From the NCBI GenBank assembly GCA_007122045.1, contig SKJM01000400.1, positions 1-6,755 on the forward strand: a DNA stretch of 6,755 bases, given 5' to 3'. The stretch is from Planctomycetales bacterium (GTDB lineage Bacteria; Planctomycetota; Planctomycetia; Pirellulales; Thermoguttaceae). How positions within the stretch are numbered: position 1 is the first letter of the stretch; each line of letters opens with the position of its first letter. Position numbers and translations under genes: made by a program. Under the pieces are notes generated by a model, which worked only from the letters and a program-made list of their open reading frames with translations, ran no database searches and was not told the origin of the DNA. Shown in pieces: positions 1 through 4,987 of this stretch.

Positions 1-125
1 AAGCCTGTGCCAAAACCATGACAGGCTGGAAAGCCTGTCCCACGATGACAGGCTGGAAGCCTGTGCCAAAACCATGACAGGCTGGAAAGCCTATGCCAAA
101 ACCATGACAGGCTAGAAAGCCTGTC
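1..125. repeat. Tandem array of about 30-base hairpin-forming repeats
   Basis: There are four complete units (1-30, 31-56, 57-86, 87-116) and the start of a fifth (117-125). Units 1 and 3 are identical. Unit 2 is four bases shorter, with CCCACGATG in place of GCCAAAACCATG. Unit 4 differs from unit 1 at two bases. Each unit begins AAGCCTGT and ends ACAGGCTGGA, so AGCCTGT and ACAGGCT can pair within a unit around a 12-base loop. They can also pair across each unit junction around a short GGAA or AGAA loop. The junction hairpins are 20-39 (8 bp), 48-64 (7 bp), 77-94 (one mismatch) and 106-125 (8 bp). The array runs off the left edge, so its full size is unknown. From memory this style of intergenic repeat is common in planctomycete genomes; that has not been checked. 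Confidence 0.9.
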
Positions 126-135
126 GTACGTTTTT
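106..135 (+). terminator. Possible intrinsic terminator for an upstream gene
   Basis: The last repeat junction forms an 8-bp perfect stem (GACAGGCT 106-113 with AGCCTGTC 118-125) closed by AGAA. Five bases later comes a run of five T (131-135). This is the only hairpin in the window followed by a T-run. The five-base spacer between stem and T-run is longer than in a textbook intrinsic terminator, and the stem belongs to a repeat array, so termination is a possibility only. Confidence 0.3.
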
Positions 136-152
136 GCACCTGAGTGTTTGCC

Positions 153-920
153 ATGCCCGATTCCGAAAACAAGACCGCCCTGGCCTTCCTTGCCCATCCC
201 GACGACGCCGAGTTCCTGTGCGCCGGCACGCTCATCCGGCTGGCCGACGCCGGCTGGGGCGTTCACATTTGCACGGTCGCCAACGGCGATTGCGGCACCA
301 TCAACGAGACGCCTTGGGCCATCGCCGGCATCCGCACGGCCGAGGCCGACCGGGCGGCGAAGCTGATCGACGGCACGTATCACTGCCTGGGCGAGCGCGA
401 CGGGATGGTGGTGTACGACCGCGGGCTGATCCAGAAGTCCCTCGACCTGTTCCGCCGGGTCACACCGTCGCTGGTGTTCATCCACGCCGAGAAAGACTAC
501 ATGATGGATCACGAGATGTCGTCGCTGCTGGGCCGGGCGGCGAGTTTTCTGTTCGGAGCGCCGAACGCTTCGGCGTTTCCGCTAAGCCCCGCGGCGAAGG
601 TGCCGCACCTGTATTATTGCGACCCGGTCGAAGCCCGCGACCCCTACGGCAACGTCGTGGCGCCGACCACCTGGGTGGACATTACCGCCGTGCTGGAGCG
701 GAAGGCCGCAATGCTCGCCTGCCACGCCAGCCAGCGCGAGTGGCTCCGCGCGTATCACGGCGAGGATGAATACATCCGCTCGATGGAACGGCTCGGGGCC
801 ATGCGCGGCGCCGAGGCGGGGGCGGCGGCAGCCGAGGCGTTCATCCAGCACCGCGGCCACGCCTACCCGCGAAACGACCTGCTGGAGGAACTGTTCGGCA
901 AGCCGGGCATGGTCGTTTAG
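153..920 (+). CDS. PIG-L/LmbE-family zinc-dependent deacetylase
   Basis: This 255-residue cytoplasmic protein has no signal peptide or membrane segment. The family removes N-acetyl groups from GlcNAc-type sugars and related conjugates (for example MshB, BshB, PIG-L). The family signature AHPDDAE is at residues 14-20: by homology H15 and D18 bind the metal and D17 is the general base. The second motif is around [11 protein letters not shown] (114-124), where H120 is the expected third metal ligand. A C-terminal family pattern, VDIT followed by H-x-S-Q-x-x-W-L, lies at 175-198. The length is normal for the family. The ATG at 153 is preferred because it lies close before the first conserved strand; a GTG at 144 in the same frame would add three residues. 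Neither start has a clear Shine-Dalgarno sequence. The next gene is NagB-like, and in some bacteria NagB-like and PIG-L domains are fused in one protein, so both may act on one amino-sugar substrate. The exact substrate cannot be read from sequence. Confidence 0.93.
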   Translation: MPDSENKTALAFLAHPDDAEFLCAGTLIRLADAGWGVHICTVANGDCGTINETPWAIAGIRTAEADRAAKLIDGTYHCLGERDGMVVYDRGLIQKSLDLFRRVTPSLVFIHAEKDYMMDHEMSSLLGRAASFLFGAPNASAFPLSPAAKVPHLYYCDPVEARDPYGNVVAPTTWVDITAVLERKAAMLACHASQREWLRAYHGEDEYIRSMERLGAMRGAEAGAAAAEAFIQHRGHAYPRNDLLEELFGKPGMVV

Positions 921-958
921 CCACCGGCCGCGAATACACGAAAGTGCGATTTCGACAT

Positions 959-979
959 GGGCGTCGAACCCCGACGCCC
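959..979 (+). other. GC-rich hairpin between deacetylase and NagB-like genes
   Basis: An 8-bp perfect stem (GGGCGTCG 959-966 with CGACGCCC 972-979) closes a five-base loop, AACCC. It sits in the 82-base gap, 11 bases before the Shine-Dalgarno sequence of the next gene. No T-run follows, so it is not a standard intrinsic terminator. It could be a processing or attenuation element that sets the expression ratio of the two genes, or it could have no function. Confidence 0.45.
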
Positions 980-990
980 TCAACCGACAG

Positions 991-996
991 GGAGAA
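991..996 (+). promoter_or_regulatory. Ribosome binding site of the NagB-like gene
   Basis: GGAGAA lies six bases before the ATG at 1003. The frame is open from further upstream (an in-frame ATG at 766 lies inside the deacetylase gene). This site, and the absence of family-like sequence before residue 1, fix the start at 1003. Confidence 0.7.
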
Positions 997-1002
997 CGAG
1001 TT

Positions 1003-1935
1003 ATGGCACGCGCAATCAGCAAGGTGGCACACGACTGGTGGGATTACACGACCCTCGACGAGGAGATTCTCAACGACGCGGCCCGGCTGTCGGCCGACGA
1101 TCTGGCGCAGATGGCGCGCCCCGGCTTCCGGGTGGTCATGTTCGATACGCTCGAAGAGTTCTACCTGGCCGAGGCGCTGGAGTACATCCATGCGTGGAGC
1201 CAGTCGACGCCGGACAACCCGGCGGGCATCTGCGGCCCGATCGGCCCCACCGAGCAGTTGCCGCTGGTCGCCCGGCTGGTCAACGAGTTGGACCTCGACG
1301 TGCGGCACGCGCACTTCTGGGGGATGGACGAATGGTTCAACGACGACGGCACACCCGTCTCGCCGGAGCATCCGCTTTCGTTCGTCAAGGCCGACAAGGA
1401 ACTGTGCTTCGACCGCATCGACCCGAAGCTCCGCATGCCCGACGAACACCTCCGGTTTCCCACCGACGACCTTCCGGGCTTCACCCGCAGTTTCGACGAG
1501 GTCCGCTGCCTGGTCATGCAGGGCGGGCAGGGGGAGGTGAAGCACTGGGCGTTCAACGATCCGCCCCGGCGCGTGGGCCAGTACCAGGACTCGCCGCCGC
1601 CTCCGGGCGAGTACCGCAAGCTGGCCTCGCGCATCGCCGACCTGCACCCGATGACGCTCATTCAGAACGCGCGGACCTCGGGCGGGGGTCAGGTGCAGCT
1701 CGTGCCGCGCCAAGCGGCCACCGTCGGCCCGGTCGAAACGTGGAAGTCCGAAAAGGTGTCCATCTGGCACCCCGGCCATCACGACAACCCGTTCGGCATG
1801 CGGCTGACCACGCTGATGATCGCCAAGCGAATTTCCGACAGTTCCGTGCCCATGTCGCTGCTGGCCGACCACCCGAACGTGCAGTTCAGCTTCTACCGCG
1901 GCGGGGTGGGCAGCACGGTAACCGAGATGCACTGA
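1003..1935 (+). CDS. NagB-like glucosamine-6-phosphate deaminase/isomerase homologue
   Basis: The protein has 310 residues. It is recognised by the order of NagB landmarks: the sugar-phosphate loop region [11 protein letters not shown] (77-87), FWGMDEW (105-111) followed by PEHPLSF (121-127), and [14 protein letters not shown] (175-188). E. coli NagB converts glucosamine-6-phosphate to fructose-6-phosphate and ammonia, using D72 and the D141-H143-E148 triad. By my alignment D72 matches D109 and H143 matches H181, but D141 is V179 and E148 is D186. The phosphate loop PTGGTP is PIGPTE. The C-terminal third (from about 215) is longer and differs from E. coli NagB, with an [12 protein letters not shown] stretch at 256-267. 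The fold call is firm; deaminase activity is not, and a different isomerase or deaminase reaction on a related sugar is possible. It lies 82 bases after the PIG-L deacetylase, which suggests a deacetylate-then-deaminate pair. Confidence 0.85.
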   Translation: MARAISKVAHDWWDYTTLDEEILNDAARLSADDLAQMARPGFRVVMFDTLEEFYLAEALEYIHAWSQSTPDNPAGICGPIGPTEQLPLVARLVNELDLDVRHAHFWGMDEWFNDDGTPVSPEHPLSFVKADKELCFDRIDPKLRMPDEHLRFPTDDLPGFTRSFDEVRCLVMQGGQGEVKHWAFNDPPRRVGQYQDSPPPPGEYRKLASRIADLHPMTLIQNARTSGGGQVQLVPRQAATVGPVETWKSEKVSIWHPGHHDNPFGMRLTTLMIAKRISDSSVPMSLLADHPNVQFSFYRGGVGSTVTEMH

Positions 1936-2106
1936 TACCCTCCGGGGACTGTCCCGAGCAGTCGTACTTTGTGGACAGGGCATGCATCATTCGACCTTCG
2001 AAAACTGAGGGGACAGAGCCAACGGAGAAATCGTCTCTGTTATCTCGGTTGACTCCTGTTCAGTTCACCCTCGCCCTCCCCTGTCCCGCCCTTCGGCCAC
2101 ACCACC
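1936..2106. other. Intergenic region with dyad elements, no gene
   Basis: This 171-base gap precedes the aldolase gene. It holds a short dyad, GGGAC-T-GTCCC (1945-1955), a 6-bp pairing option, CTGTCC (1949-1954) with GGACAG (1973-1978), and the larger hairpin at 2005-2048 listed separately. I see no convincing -35/-10 pair: TTGACT at 2049-2054 has no -10 partner at the right distance. There is no small ORF with a ribosome binding site. Confidence 0.5.
2005..2048. repeat. REP-like imperfect hairpin
   Basis: Two stems separated by a 3/3 internal loop can form. CTGAG (2005-2009) pairs with CTCGG (2044-2048), including one T-G wobble, and ACAGAG (2013-2018) pairs with CTCTGT (2035-2040). The terminal loop has 16 bases. 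The GGGGAC core resembles dispersed palindromic repeats in other genomes, but only one copy is in the window, so calling it a repeat is inference. Confidence 0.3.
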
Positions 2107-2904
2107 ATGAAAACCAACCCCGTCAAAGAGAAACTGCGCCGCGGCGAACCGAGCTTCGGCACGTGGCTTTCGCTGGGAAACCTGCACGCCACCCGCGTAC
2201 TGGCCCGCGCCGGCTTCGATTGGCTCACGGTCGACCTCGAACACGGCGCCATCGACTGGTCGCAGGCGGCGGCGCTGTTCGGGGCCATCGCCGACGCCGG
2301 CTGCGTGCCGCTCGCCCGGGTCCCGGAAGGCGACCACTATTGCATCAAGCGGGTGCTCGACGCCGGCGCGTGGGGCATCGTCGTGCCGATGGTCGAGACG
2401 GTCGAGCAGGCGCGGGCGGCCATCGCCGCCGCCCGGTACCCGCCCGAGGGAAACCGCAGCGTCGGCGGCGGTATGCACTCGCTCGGGTTCGAGGCTCCGG
2501 TAGGCGAGTACCACCTGCGGGCGAACGAGGAAATCCTGGTCGTCCTCCAGACCGAAAGCCCCCGCGGCGTGGAGAACGCCGAGACGATCTACCGGCTGCC
2601 CGGCTGCGACGCCGTGTTCGTCGGGCCGGTCGACCTGCGGTTCACCATGCGGCGGCCCGACGGGGGGTTTCCCGCCGGCGAGGAACACGAGGCGATGATC
2701 CAGCGGGTGATCGCCGTGGGGCGCGAGGCCGGCACACCCACCGGCATCCACACGCTCGACCCGCGCGACGCGCTGCGCCGCGCCGAACAGGGCATGCAGT
2801 TGATTGCCGTCGGGAGCGACCTGTGGATGATGGCGCAGTCGCTCGACGGCGTGACAGCAGTCCTGTATCCGGGCGGCAAGCCGGACGACTTGGCGCGTTA
2901 CTGA
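2107..2904 (+). CDS. HpcH/HpaI-family class II pyruvate aldolase
   Basis: This 265-residue soluble protein matches the family's usual length (about 250-270). These enzymes use a divalent metal to cleave 2-keto-3-deoxy sugar acids, or 4-hydroxy-2-oxo acids, to pyruvate and an aldehyde; HpaI and RhmA/YfaU are known members. Family marks are FGTWLSLGN (17-25), DLEHG (43-47, H46 the expected catalytic His), LARVP (69-73, R71 the pyruvate-binding Arg), QTES (148-151, E150 a metal ligand), FVGPVDL (171-177, D176 a metal ligand) and VGSDLWMM (235-242). All residues expected for activity are present. The ATG at 2107 has no clear Shine-Dalgarno sequence, but it is the natural start for the family ([20 protein letters not shown]). 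The substrate cannot be assigned. It lies 171 bases after the NagB-like gene, so co-transcription with it is possible but not shown. Confidence 0.92.
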   Translation: MKTNPVKEKLRRGEPSFGTWLSLGNLHATRVLARAGFDWLTVDLEHGAIDWSQAAALFGAIADAGCVPLARVPEGDHYCIKRVLDAGAWGIVVPMVETVEQARAAIAAARYPPEGNRSVGGGMHSLGFEAPVGEYHLRANEEILVVLQTESPRGVENAETIYRLPGCDAVFVGPVDLRFTMRRPDGGFPAGEEHEAMIQRVIAVGREAGTPTGIHTLDPRDALRRAEQGMQLIAVGSDLWMMAQSLDGVTAVLYPGGKPDDLARY

Positions 2905-3027
2905 CCCCGCCGAAGAACCGGGGCGAATCGAAGGCAGCCGCCTTGGCGCCGGCAGCTACCACGCCGAGCCGGTCGGGGTGCGCCGCCGCATATGTTTGTG
3001 AGTGCGCCTCATGCCATTGGGCGACGC

Positions 3028-3055
3028 TTGCGACGCCGGAGGTTCCTGTTATAAT
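3028..3055 (+). promoter_or_regulatory. Sigma70-type promoter candidate for the kaiCB-kinase unit
   Basis: TTGCGA (3028-3033) is followed after 16 bases by a perfect TATAAT (3050-3055). The -35 matches the consensus TTGACA at four of six positions. A perfect -10 box in an otherwise GC-rich gap is unlikely to be chance. Transcription would start near 3062, giving a leader of about 140 nt before the GTG at 3202. Confidence 0.6.
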
Positions 3056-3067
3056 ACCTGCGGTGTT

Positions 3068-3136
3068 CGAACCGGTACGTAGGTTCGGGGACGGAGGGGA
3101 AGTTCGTAGGAACCGTTCCGAACGGGACCGTCCCCG
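3068..3136 (+). promoter_or_regulatory. Structured 5' leader with two competing hairpins upstream of kaiC
   Basis: Hairpin A pairs CGAACC (3068-3073) with GGTTCG (3082-3087) around eight bases. Hairpin B pairs CGGGGACGG (3086-3094) with CCGTCCCCG (3128-3136), a 9-bp perfect stem. Inside B, GTTCG (3102-3106) can pair with CGAAC (3119-3123). A and B share bases 3086-3087, so full forms of both cannot exist together. No T-run follows B, so it is not an evident intrinsic terminator. A regulatory role (attenuation, protein binding or mRNA stability) is inference from the structure and its place between promoter and start codon. Confidence 0.45.
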
Positions 3137-3184
3137 ATCCCATGTCGCCCGGCGCCGGTCGTCGTCGCCCAGCTTCCGCCCGTC

Positions 3185-3193
3185 AAAAGGAGG
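3185..3193 (+). promoter_or_regulatory. Strong ribosome binding site deciding the kaiC start
   Basis: AAAAGGAGG ends eight bases before GTG at 3202. It is among the best Shine-Dalgarno sequences in the window. The in-frame ATG at 3142 has none, and the extra 20 residues it would add are a low-complexity Arg/Ala/Ser-rich stretch. The GTG at 3202 is therefore the preferred start. Confidence 0.8.
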
Positions 3194-3201
3194 CGCGTTC
3201 G

Positions 3202-4680
3202 GTGAGTCAAGACCCTACTGCCCGACCCAATTCGGCCCCGCCCGAGCGGCCGCGAAAGGCCCTATCGAAAATGCCGACCGGCATCGCCGGGCTCGACGAC
3301 GTCCTGCACGGTGGCCTGCCCGAGGCACGCACCACCCTGGTGGCGGGCGGGCCGGGGTCCGGAAAGACCGTGCTGGTCCTCGAAACGCTCTACCGGGCCG
3401 CGCAAGCGGGCCGGCCGGGGGTGTTCGTTTCCTTCGAGGAAACCGCCGACGCACTCCACGCCAACGCCCTGGCGATGGGCTGGGACCTCGAAGTCCTTCA
3501 GCAGCAGCAACGCCTCGCGCTGCTCGACCCGAAACTCGACTGGCACGCCGTCCGGGCCGGCGAGTTCAGCCTCCGGGGGCTCCTGGCCGTCCTCGGCGGC
3601 CACGCCGAACGCCTCGGCGCGCGGCTGTTCGTCATCGACGCCGTCGACGTGCTGATGCGCCTGTTCACGGACGAGGGGCGCCGCGACGACGAGTTGTACG
3701 GCCTCCATGCCTGGCTGGTCGAGCACGGATTCACCGCCGTGCTGACGGCCAAGTCGCGGCCCGGCGGGCAGCTCCAGCCCGCCTATTCCTTCCTCGACTT
3801 CCTTGCCGACTGCGTCCTCACGCTCGACCAGCGGATCGTCGAGCAGGTTTCCACGCGGCGGCTCCGCGTGGTGAAGTATCGTGGGAGCGGGTACGTCAGC
3901 AACGAGTGCCCGTTCGTCATCGCGCACGACGGCTTGGTCCTGATGCCCGTCGCGTCGGCCGAGTTGGTGCAGAAGCCGTACGGCCCGATGGGCTCGTCGG
4001 GGCACGCGTCGCTCGATGCCATGCTGGGCGGCGGGTACCGGCGGGGCTCGTCCGTCTTGATTGCCGGTCCCACCGGGTGCGGCAAGACGACCATCGCCTG
4101 CACGTTCGCCCGCGGCGCCGCCGAACGCGGCGAGAGGACGCTTTACGTCAGCTTTGAAGAAGCGGAGGACAGGCTGCTCAGTGCGATGCTCAGCCCGGGC
4201 CTCGACCTGGCCCCCTTCGTCGAGGCCGGCGTGCTCGAATTCCTCACCGCCATGCCCGAGTCGATGGGTGTGGAAGAGCATCTGCTTCGCCTCCTGTGTG
4301 CCATCGCGCGGTTCCGGCCGGCGCACGTCGTGGTCGACGCCATCTCGGCGGTCAACCGCATGGGCTCGGAAGCGGCGGCCTTCGATTTCCTCGTGCGGCT
4401 GCTCAGCGCCTGCCGCGAGCAGGGGATCACGTGCTTCTACGTGAACCAGACGCCCCGGGGCTCCGCCGCCGATCACATCACGGGCATGGGCATCTCGTCC
4501 CTGATCGACACGGCGCTGGTGCTGGACTACCGGTGGGAAGGAAACCAGTTGGAGCGGTCGCTCGTCGTGCTCAAGTCGCGCGGCGTCTGCCATTCGAACC
4601 GGGCGCACCGGCTGACGATTTCCGACAGCGGCATCGGCCTGGCGCCGCTGGCGATGTCATCCAGGCAGGAGGAGACGTAA
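3202..4680 (+). CDS. kaiC: KaiC-family dual-domain RecA-like ATPase
   Basis: The protein has 492 residues with a GTG start. KaiC is a hexameric ATPase and autokinase that keeps time in cyanobacteria; homologues elsewhere serve timing, stress or signalling roles. Domain CI has Walker A GGPGSGKT (49-56), the catalytic pair in SFEET (E79, E80), Walker B RLFVID (141-146) and KYRGSGY (225-231). Domain CII has Walker A GPTGCGKT (289-296), SFEEAED (E319, E320), Walker B HVVVD (375-379) and VLKSRG (456-461). Aligned to S. elongatus KaiC, the phosphorylation region HITGMGISSLIDT (425-437) keeps T427, S432 and S433 at the places of T426, S431 and T432. Autokinase activity is therefore plausible. After ISDSG (473-477) only 15 residues remain, against about 43 in S. 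elongatus, so the A-loop and tail bound by KaiA are missing. kaiB follows after one base. Confidence 0.95.
   Translation: MSQDPTARPNSAPPERPRKALSKMPTGIAGLDDVLHGGLPEARTTLVAGGPGSGKTVLVLETLYRAAQAGRPGVFVSFEETADALHANALAMGWDLEVLQQQQRLALLDPKLDWHAVRAGEFSLRGLLAVLGGHAERLGARLFVIDAVDVLMRLFTDEGRRDDELYGLHAWLVEHGFTAVLTAKSRPGGQLQPAYSFLDFLADCVLTLDQRIVEQVSTRRLRVVKYRGSGYVSNECPFVIAHDGLVLMPVASAELVQKPYGPMGSSGHASLDAMLGGGYRRGSSVLIAGPTGCGKTTIACTFARGAAERGERTLYVSFEEAEDRLLSAMLSPGLDLAPFVEAGVLEFLTAMPESMGVEEHLLRLLCAIARFRPAHVVVDAISAVNRMGSEAAAFDFLVRLLSACREQGITCFYVNQTPRGSAADHITGMGISSLIDTALVLDYRWEGNQLERSLVVLKSRGVCHSNRAHRLTISDSGIGLAPLAMSSRQEET
4667..4674 (+). promoter_or_regulatory. Ribosome binding site of kaiB inside the kaiC end
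   Basis: AGGAGGAG lies within the last codons of kaiC, seven bases before the kaiB ATG at 4682. It supports that start over the in-frame ATG at 4730 and suggests translational coupling to kaiC. Confidence 0.8.
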
Positions 4681-4681
4681 C

Positions 4682-4984
4682 ATGCCACGCTCCGAACCTT
4701 CGTCGGGCGGGCCGCGCGCGCCGGTCCGCATGACCCTGTTTGTGGCGGGCGGCGAGGAGAACTCGCGCCGGGCGCAACAGAACCTCGCGCGCCTGTGCGA
4801 ACAGGAACTCAACGACAACTACACGCTCGACGTGGTCGATGTCCTGGAAGATTTCCAGGCGGCCACGCGGCAGAACGTCATGGTCACGCCCACGCTGATC
4901 GTGGCGGAGCCGCCGCCGAAGGTAACGATCCTCGGCGATCTTCGCGATATGGAACGGTTGCGCGCCGCCTTCGGGCTGGACTGA
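4682..4984 (+). CDS. kaiB: KaiB-family thioredoxin-like clock protein
   Basis: The protein has 100 residues, close to the 102 of S. elongatus KaiB. In cyanobacteria KaiB switches fold to bind the KaiC CI ring and controls the phosphorylation cycle and output kinases. Visible family features are MTLFVAGGEENSRRA (17-31), YTLDVVDVLEDFQAA (47-61), the VTPTLI strand with the conserved proline (68-73) and PPPKVTILGDLRD (77-89), whose GDL core lies in the region that refolds in cyanobacterial KaiB. The first 15 residues are poorly conserved. The gene starts one base after the kaiC stop, so the two are surely co-transcribed. Its own TGA is in frame with the next gene's ATG, with one codon (CTC) between. 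It could instead belong to the KaiB-like domain group seen in kinases, but it stands alone here. Confidence 0.93.
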   Translation: MPRSEPSSGGPRAPVRMTLFVAGGEENSRRAQQNLARLCEQELNDNYTLDVVDVLEDFQAATRQNVMVTPTLIVAEPPPKVTILGDLRDMERLRAAFGLD

Positions 4985-4987
4985 CTC

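Larger units (their letters stand above)
2905..3201. other. Intergenic region carrying the kaiC promoter and leader
   Basis: This 297-base gap lies between the aldolase and kaiC. Just after the aldolase stop, CCCCG (2905-2909) can pair with CGGGG (2919-2923), a short hairpin without a T-run. At 3028-3055 there is a sigma70-type promoter candidate, followed by a structured leader (3068-3136) and the kaiC ribosome binding site; each is listed separately. I find no gene in the gap on either strand. An in-frame ATG at 3142 could extend kaiC by 20 residues but is disfavoured. Confidence 0.6.

Noticed and set aside
1..125. CRISPR array
   Set aside because: The units are directly adjacent, with no unique spacers between repeats, and differ from each other; no cas genes are present.
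841..1983. A 380-codon open frame on the - strand opposite the NagB-like gene
   Set aside because: Its product is Arg/Val/His-rich with no family motif, and it is antisense to a well-supported gene.
2049..2054. TTGACT as a -35 box for the aldolase gene
   Set aside because: The sequence 16-18 bases downstream is C-rich, with nothing like a -10 box.
2905..2923. Terminator after the aldolase gene
   Set aside because: Only five base pairs and no T-run follow; too weak to report as a terminator.
3086..3136. Intrinsic terminator in the kaiC leader
   Set aside because: The 9-bp stem is strong but is followed by GATCCCATG rather than a T-run, and the loop is 33 bases long; kept as leader structure only.
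957..4157. A 1066-codon open frame on the + strand spanning several genes
   Set aside because: Its product is Arg/Pro/Ala-rich with no recognisable domain, and it overlaps the NagB-like, aldolase and kaiC genes in another frame. Long false frames are expected in GC-rich DNA.
3262..4608. A 448-codon open frame on the - strand opposite kaiC
   Set aside because: It is a mirror of kaiC codon bias; the product has no domain and no ribosome binding site, while kaiC motifs are unmistakable.
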